Assembly (NCBI RefSeq): GCF_947487515.1
Contig: NZ_CANKWO010000001.1
Location: 744,001 to 808,000, forward strand
DNA from: an uncultured Litoreibacter sp.
GTDB taxonomy: Bacteria; Pseudomonadota; Alphaproteobacteria; Rhodobacterales; Rhodobacteraceae
Reading direction: 5' to 3'
DNA length: 64,000 bases
Positions 25,826-33,419 of the stretch are shown here, one piece after another (position 1 is the first letter of the stretch; each line of letters starts with the position of its first letter). Below the pieces are notes generated by a model. It had not been told where the DNA came from, made no database searches, and saw nothing but the letters and a program-made list of their open reading frames with translations. Made by a program: the position numbers and the translations under genes.

Positions 25826-26560
25826 ATGTTGGATTTACTCGATGCCCTCCTCGCCCCCTTTGCCCGCCTAATGGTGGCATTGGGCGTGCCTTTCCCCGAT
25901 TTGGCCGAACGCCTGAAGGCGCATTACGTCGAAGCCGCGCGCAAGACATGCGACGGCAAACCAACCGACAGCCGCCTGTCCGTCATGACCGGATTGCAGC
26001 GCCGCGATGTGGCGCGTTTGCGTGATTTTCACCCGAACGAGCCGCGCCTGACCCATCTGTCGCGCCTGATCTCACTGTGGCAAACCGAGGCAGACTACAA
26101 AGGCGCACCAATCCCCAAAGGCGGCCCTGCCCCGTCTTTCGAAGCCCTTGCGTGGGAAGTGCGCCGCGACGTCCACCCGCGCACAATGCTGGATACGCTA
26201 ATTGCTGCAGGAACAGTGTCGGTGGACGGGGAATCGGTGAATTTGATCGAGACATCCTATCAACCGCTGGCCGGATCCGAGGATCAAATGGCCTATCTTG
26301 CGCGCAACATGGGCGACCACCTGCAAGCGGCGACAACCAATATCACCTCAGACGTACCGCCGTATTTTGAGCGCGCCGTACATTATGCCGCCCTCTCGCC
26401 CGAACAAGTCGCCACGTTGGAACAGCAGTACCGCGACGGGCAAATGGCGTTGCTGGAACAGATCAATCAACAGGCGTCCCAGATGAAAGCCGTGCCTTCC
26501 GACGCCCCGCCCGTCAGGTTCCGAGCAGGTGGATATTTCTATTTTGAGGACGCAACATGA
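25826..26560 (+). CDS. DUF6502 family protein, possible regulator
   Basis: 244 aa starting MLDLLDALLAPFARLMVALGVPFPDLAERLKAHYVEAARK, the conserved N-terminus of DUF6502. Next comes a winged-helix-like stretch, DSRLSVMTGLQRRDVARLRD, resembling a DNA-binding turn. The rest is helical (EALAWEVRRDVHPRTMLDTLIAAGTV...), ending PPVRFRAGGYFYFEDAT. The family has no settled function, though the helix-turn-helix-like N half suggests a regulator. GTG 25811 is an alternative start inside operator copy 2. It overlaps the small lipoprotein gene by 4 bp. Confidence 0.8.
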   Translation: MLDLLDALLAPFARLMVALGVPFPDLAERLKAHYVEAARKTCDGKPTDSRLSVMTGLQRRDVARLRDFHPNEPRLTHLSRLISLWQTEADYKGAPIPKGGPAPSFEALAWEVRRDVHPRTMLDTLIAAGTVSVDGESVNLIETSYQPLAGSEDQMAYLARNMGDHLQAATTNITSDVPPYFERAVHYAALSPEQVATLEQQYRDGQMALLEQINQQASQMKAVPSDAPPVRFRAGGYFYFEDAT

Positions 26561-26742
26561 AGCGGATAACAGCAGCGGTTCTGGCATTAGCTTTGGCAGC
26601 TTGCGCGACCCCTGAAGCTGTCGTTCTTGAAGAACCAATCGTCGCAGAGGTCGCAATTGAAGCCGCCCCAGCGGCCAAGGTCGAAGACTGCGTACCCGGT
26701 GAAGACGACGGCATCGGCGGCACCGGATGCTCGGTAGATTAG
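26557..26742 (+). CDS. Small lipoprotein (61 aa)
   Basis: Signal MKRITAAVLALALAAC with lipid Cys16. The mature peptide reads TPEAVVLEEPIVAEVAIEAA, then a Cys-flanked acidic tail with GEDDGIGGTGC. The start overlaps the DUF6502 stop (ATGA), so translation is coupled. The PEaVVLEEPiV segment is nearly the same as in the VWA lipoprotein encoded on the other side of the twin operator. Two cysteines in the tail could form a disulfide in the periplasm. Function unknown. Confidence 0.8.
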   Translation: MKRITAAVLALALAACATPEAVVLEEPIVAEVAIEAAPAAKVEDCVPGEDDGIGGTGCSVD

Positions 26743-26858
26743 GTGGCAGATGAGGTAACCCACGGGTTACCCGAAGCGTTGCGTCGTTAACCTTTTTAGG
26801 GCGTCATAACAGCCAATAGCACCGAACGGTTTTACCTATCTTTACAATGAGTTAATGC

Positions 26859-26893
26859 AATCACATCAAAATCACGCTGGATTTGATGTGATT
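26859..26893. terminator. Hairpin overlapping the mmcB stop
   Basis: 12-bp perfect inverted repeat AATCACATCAAA (26859-26870) / TTTGATGTGATT (26882-26893) between convergent genes; its edge includes the mmcB stop codon. AT-rich, so it is likely a weak bidirectional terminator. Confidence 0.45.
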
Positions 26894-27347
26894 ACGCAAA
26901 GCGCCTGAAATCTGGGTCACGCATATGGGTGAGTCTCTGGGCCGCAACTCGCCCAAATTTCTGCGTCAAAACCTTGCGTCGCGCGGCGGCCAGCTTGTCT
27001 TCGGGGCTCATCCGGACGATCTCGGCCCCGTAAGCATCGGCAATGATCAAGCCAGTCGTGTCTGGCAGCAATTCAGTCGGGAAGTGCTCATCCACCGCCC
27101 AGAAATAGCGGTCACACCACTTGAGATAGCCATGCCATTTGTTGTCCGACTGGAAATCCGCGCGGGAGGATTTGCACTCCACCACCCACAGCTCCCCTTT
27201 GGGGCCAAGGCCCATTACATCCACGCGCTTGCCACGTTCAGGCACGAATTCTTCAACGCAGGCAAACCCATGCGACGCCAAATGGCGCGATACTCCTCGG
27301 GCGAGAAGCTGACCGGGTTGCAAGGAATGTGTCGCGGATACGGGCAT
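26892..27347 (-). CDS. MmcB family DNA repair protein
   Basis: 151 aa. It has the core of the PD-(D/E)XK-like fold: FVPERGKRVDVMGLGPKGELWVVECKSSRADFQSDNKWHGYLKWCDRYFWAV, where the Asp of RVDV and ECK form the expected metal-binding set, and SRADFQSDxKW is the MmcB signature. Family members belong to the DNA-damage response of alphaproteobacteria. The gene stands alone. I see no clear LexA box in the 116 bp upstream. Confidence 0.88.
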   Translation of the reverse strand: MPVSATHSLQPGQLLARGVSRHLASHGFACVEEFVPERGKRVDVMGLGPKGELWVVECKSSRADFQSDNKWHGYLKWCDRYFWAVDEHFPTELLPDTTGLIIADAYGAEIVRMSPEDKLAAARRKVLTQKFGRVAAQRLTHMRDPDFRRFA

Positions 27348-27404
27348 GAGGTGAATGTGAACAAAACGTAAACAAAAATCAAGCCCAAGATAGATGTTGA
27401 CTCA

Positions 27405-27447
27405 ATACCTTTTGGTATCATATCCAATGAAGTACCAAAAGGTATCA
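27405..27447. promoter_or_regulatory. ArsR-type operator (paired inverted repeats)
   Basis: ATACCTTTTGGTAT (27405-27418) and GTACCAAAAGGTATCA (27432-27447) are reverse complements in their cores and each is itself a TACC-N4-GGTA dyad. They lie 16-59 bp before the ArsR-family gene, as expected for autoregulation. Confidence 0.7.
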
Positions 27448-27463
27448 CTTTAAAGGCCCCATA

Positions 27464-27787
27464 ATGACCCCCGAGCAACCCACCTTCAAAGCCCTCGCCG
27501 ACCCGACACGCCGCGAAATTTTGCGCCAGCTCAGCGCGGCCGACATGACCATCGCCCAAGTCAGCGACAACTTCGACATGACCCGCGCCGCCGTCAAAAA
27601 GCACCTCACCGTGCTTAGCGACGGCGGGTTGATCACCGTGCGCACCCGAGGGCGCGAACGCGTGAACGCCCTAAGCCCAGAAGGGTTCGCCCCCATCCGA
27701 GACTGGCTAAGCTTCTTCGACCAGTTCTGGGACGACCGCCTCGCCGACCTGAAATCTACCATTGAAAAGGACCACACCGATGACTGA
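27464..27787 (+). CDS. ArsR-family transcriptional regulator
   Basis: 107 aa winged helix: FKALADPTRREILRQLSAADMTIAQVSDNFDMTRAAVKKHLTVLSDGGLITVRTRGRERVNAL is the full HTH_5 domain. No metal-binding Cys pair is seen, and the fusion-like pairing with an SRPBCC gene is characteristic of the non-metal subfamily that partners AHSA1-like proteins. The final 8 bp overlap the SRPBCC gene. Confidence 0.92.
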   Translation: MTPEQPTFKALADPTRREILRQLSAADMTIAQVSDNFDMTRAAVKKHLTVLSDGGLITVRTRGRERVNALSPEGFAPIRDWLSFFDQFWDDRLADLKSTIEKDHTDD

Positions 27788-28196
27788 GACCACCCTACGC
27801 AAATCCATCTACCTCAAGGCGCCCAAATCCACCGTATGGGATTATCTGACAGAGCCGGACAAGCTGGCCATCTGGTTCCACAAACCCAAGGCCGCGCTGG
27901 CCGACGGGCAAGACTACGCCATGTATGGCACCGAGAGCGGCGACAAGCTGATGTGGGGGAACGTGGTGAAGGCGCAGCCGCATGACTACCTTGAATACAC
28001 CTTTACAATCACCCCGATGGGCGACGCCACAAGCACCGTCAAATGGCGTCTGGAAGATGTGGCAGGCGGCACCCGCTTGTCACTGGAACACATTGGCCTG
28101 CCGCAGGGTGAAGAGGCGTTCGGCCTGACATTGGCACTCGATAAAGGGTGGGACGAACATCTGGGCCGCCTGCGCGCGGACGCCCACGCTGATTAA
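27780..28196 (+). CDS. SRPBCC / AHSA1-like START-domain protein
   Basis: 138 aa from ATG 27780, which overlaps the ArsR stop by 8 bp. N-terminus LRKSIYLKAPKSTVWDYLTEPDKLAIWFHKPK and C-terminal VAGGTRLSLEHIGLP...GWDEHLGRL match the AHSA1-like hydrophobic-cavity fold. Partners of ArsR regulators of this kind are thought to bind a small ligand, but none has been fixed for this group. No membrane segment or signal. Confidence 0.9.
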   Translation: MTETTLRKSIYLKAPKSTVWDYLTEPDKLAIWFHKPKAALADGQDYAMYGTESGDKLMWGNVVKAQPHDYLEYTFTITPMGDATSTVKWRLEDVAGGTRLSLEHIGLPQGEEAFGLTLALDKGWDEHLGRLRADAHAD

Positions 28197-28204
28197 CCGC
28201 GCCA

Positions 28205-28232
28205 CGCTCCCTTGCTTTGCAGCGAGGGAGCG
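28205..28232 (+). terminator. Hairpin after the ArsR/SRPBCC operon
   Basis: CGCTCCCT / AGGGAGCG stem (28205-28212 / 28225-28232) with an inner GCT/AGC helix, 8 bp after the SRPBCC stop. No strong T tract. Confidence 0.6.
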
Positions 28233-28284
28233 CCTACATCCATAGACGACGGTTCTGCCCTTCTTGTAACATGAGCGCTACATT

Positions 28285-28440
28285 CTGGTGGCCTTAAGCA
28301 ATTCCTCGGGAGCTGGCTCTGTCTGGACCCTGGTTCAGTTACCTGGTGCCCACCTGTACATACAGGTCTGCGGGAATAAGCGCTCTACGGTTGTGGTGGT
28401 TCCGTCACCTCTTTCCACACTCGCCCCTTGTCTTTCACCT
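28285..28440 (+). ncRNA. Possible structured RNA (6S-like?), low certainty
   Basis: The 214 bp between the SRPBCC terminator and the LysR stop hold no convincing ORF but several local dyads. ACCTGTACATACAGGT (28352-28367) is an inverted repeat, TGTGG...CCACA near 28393-28418 encloses GGT/ACC, and GGACC can pair with GGTTCC. The segment GCGCTCTACGGTTG resembles part of 6S RNA. Strand and ends are guesses. It could equally be decayed sequence. Confidence 0.3.
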
Positions 28441-28446
28441 GCACGC

Positions 28447-29331
28447 CTAAGCCAAAGCGTCGGCCAAAAGGTCAAACACCAGCCTGATACGGCTGCTGGT
28501 GATCAACTCGCGGTGGCTTACCAGCCAAGTCGGGATGGTCAGCGGAACTATATCGGGCAGCACGCGCACAACTTCGGGCGACAGGGCCGCGATCTGTTCG
28601 GACATGACCGAAATCCCCAGCCCGTCCCGCACAAACTGCCAACCGACGACCCCGCTGGCCGAGTGATACCGTATGTTGCTTCGCGTAACGGGCAACCCCA
28701 TTGCCAGCAAATGAACCAGCATCTCATCGGGATTGCCGTAGGCGATAAAGCTCGCCTCTGCGAGGTCTTCCAGACATTCAGGATGGCCGATACGCGCGAC
28801 ATATTCCTGCGTGGCATACATATAGGCATTCTGGTCCGAAAGCTTGCGCGCAATCAGCTCTGGCTGCACAGGCCGCACATGACGCAGGGCAATATCCGCG
28901 TCGCGGCGCAACAGGTCTGACAACGCGTTGGAGGCGACAACTTCCACCTCCACCCCAGGTGCTTCGTCGCGCAACATCTTAAGAATGCGGGGCATTTGAT
29001 ATGTCGAGGCAACATCGCTGGCGCTAATGCGCACCAAGCCCTCGATGCTTTGCGACTGCCCCGAGGCTGCAAGCGATACGCGGCTGGCGGCCTCTCCCAT
29101 GGCCCGAACATGATCGACCAATTGCGCGCCGGATGTCGTAAGTGTCAATGACCGCCCGACGCGTTCGAACAAGGTGACCCCCAAAGCCTCTTCCAAGGCT
29201 GCGACTTGGCGGCCCAAGGTCGGTTGCGTCTGGTGTGTGGCGCGCGCAGCAGCCGACAACGAGCCCTCCTCCACCGTGGCGAGAAAGGCCCGAATGTGAT
29301 TCCAATCAAAAGAGACCGCATCCCAATTCAT
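28447..29331 (-). CDS. LysR-family transcriptional regulator
   Basis: 294 aa from ATG 29331 (MNWDAVSFDWNHIRAFLATVEEGSLSAAA in two parts). N-terminal HTH: FLATVEEGSLSAAARATHQTQPTLGRQVAALEEALGVTLFERVGRSLTLTTSG. The C-terminal LysR substrate domain follows, with IRISASDVAS-like strands. The effector is unknown. Divergent from a methyltransferase gene 87 bp away, the usual target layout. A longer frame to 29406 overlaps the divergent promoter and was rejected. Confidence 0.93.
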   Translation of the reverse strand: MNWDAVSFDWNHIRAFLATVEEGSLSAAARATHQTQPTLGRQVAALEEALGVTLFERVGRSLTLTTSGAQLVDHVRAMGEAASRVSLAASGQSQSIEGLVRISASDVASTYQMPRILKMLRDEAPGVEVEVVASNALSDLLRRDADIALRHVRPVQPELIARKLSDQNAYMYATQEYVARIGHPECLEDLAEASFIAYGNPDEMLVHLLAMGLPVTRSNIRYHSASGVVGWQFVRDGLGISVMSEQIAALSPEVVRVLPDIVPLTIPTWLVSHRELITSSRIRLVFDLLADALA

Positions 29332-29343
29332 ACATATATGTAT
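29330..29343. promoter_or_regulatory. Palindrome over the LysR start codon
   Basis: ATACATATATGTAT is a perfect 14-bp palindrome covering the first two bases of the LysR start region, in the divergent promoter shared with the methyltransferase. A candidate autoregulatory site or an AT-rich -10 region. Confidence 0.4.
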
Positions 29344-29418
29344 AAAGGGTCGCCAGATTTCGGCAATTCCTATATCACACGCGCATGGGTATCTATATCT
29401 CCACAAAGGAGATCTATC

Positions 29419-30027
29419 ATGACACCCGCATCATTTTGGGACGGCGTTGCCGAACATTACGCCAAGAGCAAAATACGCAATCCCGAGCAATACCACCTGT
29501 CACTCGAGCGCACGCGTTCCTATCTGCGCCCAGAAGACCGCGTAGTCGAGTTGGGCTGCGGCACGGGATCTACTGCGTTGCTGCTGGCTCAGAACGTGGC
29601 CCTTTATACCGGCACAGATGTCTCCGCCAAAATGATCGAAATTGCCAATGGCAGGCTGGCCGGAGAGACCGTGCAGAACTTGGACTTCATCGTCTCGGAT
29701 TCTGACAGCGATGCGCTTGGCACATCCTATGACGCGGTGCTGGCCCTAAATCTGTTGCATTTGGTCGACGATCTGCCCGCCACCCTGCGTCGTGCTCACA
29801 TGATTACCCGTGACGGTGGTTTGTTCATCAGCAAAACCCCCTGCCTTGGACCCAAAAGATGGGTGTTTGCCCCGCTGATCAGGGCCCTGAAACTATTTGG
29901 AAAAGCCCCGCCCATCGTTCGGATGCTTACGCCCGAGGTGCTGGAACAGGCCATCACAGACGCAGGATTTGAGATCATCGAGACAGGGGACTACGTCAGC
30001 CGCTATGTGGTCGCACGAAAAAGCTAG
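29419..30027 (+). CDS. Class I SAM-dependent methyltransferase
   Basis: 202 aa from ATG 29419, preceded by AAGGAG at good spacing. Motif I VVELGCGTGSTALLLA binds S-adenosylmethionine; then LYTGTDVSAKMIEIANGR, YDAVLALNLLHLV and DGGLFISKTPCLG complete the type 11 fold. The C-terminal part (FAPLIRALKLFGKAPPIVRMLTPEVLEQAITDAGFEI) resembles ubiquinone/menaquinone- or lipid-type methyltransferases, but the substrate is not clear. Likely controlled by the divergent LysR. Confidence 0.9.
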   Translation: MTPASFWDGVAEHYAKSKIRNPEQYHLSLERTRSYLRPEDRVVELGCGTGSTALLLAQNVALYTGTDVSAKMIEIANGRLAGETVQNLDFIVSDSDSDALGTSYDAVLALNLLHLVDDLPATLRRAHMITRDGGLFISKTPCLGPKRWVFAPLIRALKLFGKAPPIVRMLTPEVLEQAITDAGFEIIETGDYVSRYVVARKS

Positions 30028-30030
30028 ACC

Positions 30031-30501
30031 TTAGCTGAAGGCATCCGGCTGGGCTTCGCGCGCCATATGGTCGAGGACGGCATTGACGAATTTTGGCTCT
30101 TTCCCCTCTGGGAAGAAGGCCTTTGCCACGTCAACAAATTCCACGATCACAACCTTTGGAGGCGTTTTCGCTGCGACCAACTCGGCACCTGCAGCGCGAA
30201 ACAGCGCCCGCAGGGTCGGATCAATGCGATTGATCGGCCATTTGGCGACCAGCGCACGGTCGGTCATTTGGTCAATCGTCGACTGCTCGGCCACCGCCCC
30301 ATCCAGCAATCCGCGAAATGTGTCGACATCCCCCTCAACCATTTCGGTGTCATCGATCACTTCGCCGAAACGGTGATCCTCAAATTGGGTGCGCACCTTG
30401 TCGATCGAGTGATCGCTATGCTCCATCTGAAACAGAGCCTGCACGGCATAGAGCCGCGCGGCGGAGCGCATTGCGCGTTTTTGGTTGCCTGAAGTGGTCA
30501 T
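30031..30501 (-). CDS. nusB: Transcription antitermination factor NusB
   Basis: 156 aa, all-helical NusB fold: RSAARLYAVQALFQMEHS, DRALVAKWPINRIDPTLRALFRAAGAEL and TPPKVVIVEFVDVAKAFFPEGKEPKFVNAVLDHMA. NusB with NusE (S10) binds boxA RNA and supports rRNA transcription. It overlaps ribH by 4 bp, the common ribH-nusB arrangement, and is the last gene of the riboflavin operon here. Confidence 0.95.
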   Translation of the reverse strand: MTTSGNQKRAMRSAARLYAVQALFQMEHSDHSIDKVRTQFEDHRFGEVIDDTEMVEGDVDTFRGLLDGAVAEQSTIDQMTDRALVAKWPINRIDPTLRALFRAAGAELVAAKTPPKVVIVEFVDVAKAFFPEGKEPKFVNAVLDHMAREAQPDAFS

Positions 30502-31034
30502 GCGATCTGGAAACTCTCATCATCGTCGTTTTTGCGGGGCAAGAATCCCACACCCGAACTGGAAGCGCCGTATTTGCGCTGCAATGCGATAAGATGCAAG
30601 GCCGCTTGCGCCGCGCCGCCTCCTTTGTTTTGATCTTTGGGATCTGCGCGCAGCTCAGCCTGCTTGCGGTTCTCGACTGTCAGGATGCCATTGCCGACAT
30701 TGGCACCTTGCAAACCAAGCAACATAAGCCCGTGAGAGCTGTCGTTGCAGACCGTGTCGTAATGCGTGGTTTCGCCGCGAATAATGCAGCCCAGCGCGAC
30801 GAACCCGTCAAAGTTGCTTTGCCGAAAGGCGATCCGAATAGCCGGTGGAATTTCCAGCGCACCGGGCACTTCTATCACCTCATAGGTGGCACCGGCCTTT
30901 TCCGCTTCTGCGGTCGCGCCTGCCAGCAAATTATCAGCGATATCCTTATAGTAAGGAGAGACAACAATGGCGAGTTTGACCGGCTTGTCGAACTCGGGCG
31001 TGGCTAGGATGTGATGGTGTTCTGCGGTGGCCAT
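30498..31034 (-). CDS. ribH: 6,7-dimethyl-8-ribityllumazine synthase
   Basis: 178 aa. Condenses 5-amino-6-ribitylaminouracil with 3,4-dihydroxybutanone 4-phosphate. Core motifs: KLAIVVSPYYKDIADNLLAGA, EVIEVPGALEIPPAI, DGFVALGCIIRGETTHYDTV (catalytic His in the GETTHYD loop) and VGNGILTVENRKQA. It starts 2 bp after the ribB stop and is coupled to nusB. Confidence 0.96.
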   Translation of the reverse strand: MATAEHHHILATPEFDKPVKLAIVVSPYYKDIADNLLAGATAEAEKAGATYEVIEVPGALEIPPAIRIAFRQSNFDGFVALGCIIRGETTHYDTVCNDSSHGLMLLGLQGANVGNGILTVENRKQAELRADPKDQNKGGGAAQAALHLIALQRKYGASSSGVGFLPRKNDDDESFQIA

Positions 31035-31036
31035 GG

Positions 31037-32128
31037 TTATGCTCCTGTGATCGGGCGGGTGCCGACAATGGACAGCCCGTAGGCATCGAGGCCGACCACT
31101 TTCGGGGACGGCGAATTGGTTAGCAGCTCTAGCTGCGATAGGCCAAGGGCGGCAAGGATTTGTGCCCCCAGCCCGTATTGTTTCAGCGTATGTGGCGATT
31201 GCCCGCCCTCTGCGTCAATCTTCATTTGGGTGTCGCGCAGTAAAACCACAACACCGCGCCCCTCGGTTGCGATGGCCTTCATGGCCTGCGCCATTTCGCT
31301 GGCGGGGCTTGGGCCTAGGCCCAACACGTCTTCCACGGGGTTGAGCGCATGCATTCGCACCAATGTCGTCCCCTCAGAGGTCAAATCCCCTTTGGTGAGC
31401 GCGATATGCTCCGCCCCCATAGTTTCATCTGTGAAAACCCGCATCATCCACTCCCCGCCGAATTCGGAGGTGACCGGCTGCTGTGCGCTTTCCTTAACCA
31501 GATTGTCATGGCGCCGTCGGTAGGCGATCAGATCGGAAATCGTGCCGATCTTGAGGCCGTGCTTTTGCGCGAAGGTTACCAAATCGGGCAAGCGGGACAT
31601 GGTGCCGTCTTCGTTCATAATCTCGCAGATCACCCCCGACGGGTTCAACCCCGCAAGGCGCGACACATCCACTGCGGCCTCTGTGTGGCCCGCGCGCACC
31701 AACACGCCCCCATCGCGCGCCCGAAGGGGAAACACATGGCCTGGCGTGGCAATATCGGCGGCGGTTTTTCCCGCATCAATCGCCACAGCCACCGTGCGTG
31801 CGCGGTCATGCGCGGAGATACCGGTCGTCACCCCTTCGCGGGCCTCGATGGAAATCGTGAAGGCCGTTTCGTGGCGCGACGAGTTATAGGACGCCATCAA
31901 GGGCAAGCCCAAGGCGTCGATCCGCTCTGAGGTCAGTGTCAGGCAAATTAACCCGCGCCCATGTGTGGCCATGAAATTCACTGCCTCAGGGGTGGCCATC
32001 TGCGCGGGGATCACCAGATCCCCCTCGTTCTCGCGATCCTCGTGGTCAACAAGGATAAACATCCGCCCGTTGCGGGCATCCTCAAGGATTTCCGAGATCG
32101 GAGAAATGGCGTCTGAATAGTCGGTCAT
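31037..32128 (-). CDS. ribB: 3,4-dihydroxy-2-butanone 4-phosphate synthase with degenerate GTP-cyclohydrolase II domain
   Basis: 363 aa from ATG 32128. The N-terminal RibB domain (about 1-205) is intact: ILVDHEDRENEGDLVIPAQ, THGRGLICL, TTGISAHDRA and GHTEAAVDVSRLAGL. The C-terminal half resembles GTP cyclohydrolase II, but where that enzyme has its zinc-binding cysteines the sequence reads MHALNPVEDVLGLGPSPASEM, with no Cys. The late motif YGLGAQILAALGLSQLELLTN is kept. So the RibB reaction is expected and the RibA reaction is not; a separate ribA should exist elsewhere. Confidence 0.93.
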   Translation of the reverse strand: MTDYSDAISPISEILEDARNGRMFILVDHEDRENEGDLVIPAQMATPEAVNFMATHGRGLICLTLTSERIDALGLPLMASYNSSRHETAFTISIEAREGVTTGISAHDRARTVAVAIDAGKTAADIATPGHVFPLRARDGGVLVRAGHTEAAVDVSRLAGLNPSGVICEIMNEDGTMSRLPDLVTFAQKHGLKIGTISDLIAYRRRHDNLVKESAQQPVTSEFGGEWMMRVFTDETMGAEHIALTKGDLTSEGTTLVRMHALNPVEDVLGLGPSPASEMAQAMKAIATEGRGVVVLLRDTQMKIDAEGGQSPHTLKQYGLGAQILAALGLSQLELLTNSPSPKVVGLDAYGLSIVGTRPITGA

Positions 32129-32288
32129 GGGTCGCATCCTTTGATGCTTTGCCAATTAGAGGGTTTGAGGCTGCTTGGGAAGGGTTCACGCCAAATGCCG
32201 CGGCGTAGCGCTGGTAGGACGCGCAGGGATTTAGGTATTTTTGAAGCAGTGATGAGGGGAAGGTCGCGCCTTGCCCCACACCGCCGGC

Positions 32289-32855
32289 TTAGGACGAGAA
32301 GTAACAATCAGACGCAATGAAACCCGCAAGTTTCCCAGCAATGGACCAATCGCGTTCATGCGAGGTGTCACCGATCACCAAAACCCCGTCGAGCGGCAGC
32401 TTTTCTTGGTGCAATGGAGCGCGCACCGCGCGGCGGATTTCGGACCAGCTTTGCGCGAAATGCGGAGCGCGATCTGTCGGGATGTGCAGGCCTTGGGCTT
32501 GCAGGGTGGCTTGCGCCTGCTCTGCCGACAAGGGCGCATGAATGAGGCCTGCGAGGTCGGCCTTGATGGGCAGTAACGCGTTTGCCCGCGGGCTGGCCTG
32601 CGCGTCCCGCATCATGCGCAGCGCGTTGTTTGAAAACAAAAAACCGACCACATCGCGCCCAGTGGACGCGCGCACGGACGCATAGGTTTTATAGGGCAAG
32701 CCCAAGGCTTCGGCGCGTTTGACGCGGCTGCGCAAGATTTCAATCGGCAGGTTGGGGATCAGCTGCGCACGCGCCTTTGTCCAGGCGTGTTTGCGAAAGG
32801 CGAAACCCGCCTCCATGGTGGGGCCATTGTTGTGACCAATTTTTGCGCGCTCCAT
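32289..32855 (-). CDS. Hypothetical protein (188 aa)
   Basis: Start at ATG 32855, directly after AGGAGGT; the longer frame to 32885 has no such site. The N-terminus MERAKIGHNNGPTMEAGFAF is a recurring opening in alphaproteobacterial proteins of unknown role. The body is basic and helical (KHAWTKARAQLIPNLPIEILRSRVKRAEALGLPYKTYASVR), and the C-terminus has VLVIGDTSHERDWSIAGKLAGFI. No membrane segment or known motif. It lies between ribB and a GNAT gene in the riboflavin operon. Confidence 0.75.
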   Translation of the reverse strand: MERAKIGHNNGPTMEAGFAFRKHAWTKARAQLIPNLPIEILRSRVKRAEALGLPYKTYASVRASTGRDVVGFLFSNNALRMMRDAQASPRANALLPIKADLAGLIHAPLSAEQAQATLQAQGLHIPTDRAPHFAQSWSEIRRAVRAPLHQEKLPLDGVLVIGDTSHERDWSIAGKLAGFIASDCYFSS

Positions 32856-32900
32856 TGGGGGACCTCCTGTGATGTCGCCCCACATTACAAGGCGCGCCCG

Positions 32901-33419
32901 TTATCGCAAAGGCGCGCGGGTCAAGATATCATTGGGATAGCTTTCGTCGCCGATCTTGAAACCGCTTTCGCCCAGTTTGGTGAAATCATGAGCACCATAG
33001 AAAGCGCGCGCCTTTGTGTTTTCGCTGTTCACTGCCAGCCAAACCTGACCGCCAGCCCTATCCAACACAGCCTGCAACAATGCACCCCCCAGCCCCCTGC
33101 CCTGATGGCGCGGCTGAACATAGAGCGATGCGATTTCCGTGCTCACCGTGCCGTTGACCGGATCGGCGCTATTTTCGTCGATATGGATGAACCCATCGAT
33201 GCCGTCACGGTTTTGCGACACGATCAGGTGATGATCGGGATCACCGATCCAGTTGCGAAAAAGCTTTGGTGTGAAATGCGCCAAGGCGAAATCCGCGAAA
33301 GGGGCATTGATGCCATGGTGAATGTAGGTGGCAAACCACACCTCCAGCGACACTGCGGCCAGACTGGATGCATCCGCCAGAACCGCCGCGCGCAGGTTTG
33401 GCGCTGTTAGCTGCCCCAT
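32901..33419 (-). CDS. GNAT family N-acetyltransferase
   Basis: 172 aa. EIASLYVQPRHQGRGLGGALLQAVLDRAG is a classical motif A with the acetyl-CoA loop RHQGRGLGG; NSENTKARAFYGAHDFTKLGESGFKIGDESYPNDIL is motif B and the substrate lid. The acceptor is not known. Overlaps the ribE 3' end by 13 bp on the same strand, so it is embedded in the riboflavin operon. Confidence 0.9.
   Translation of the reverse strand: MGQLTAPNLRAAVLADASSLAAVSLEVWFATYIHHGINAPFADFALAHFTPKLFRNWIGDPDHHLIVSQNRDGIDGFIHIDENSADPVNGTVSTEIASLYVQPRHQGRGLGGALLQAVLDRAGGQVWLAVNSENTKARAFYGAHDFTKLGESGFKIGDESYPNDILTRAPLR

Noticed and set aside
26754-26798. Terminator after the 61-aa lipoprotein (GTAACCC/GGGTTAC with later T run)
   Set aside because: The loop would be only two bases and the T run is about 20 bp away, so it is not a convincing intrinsic terminator.
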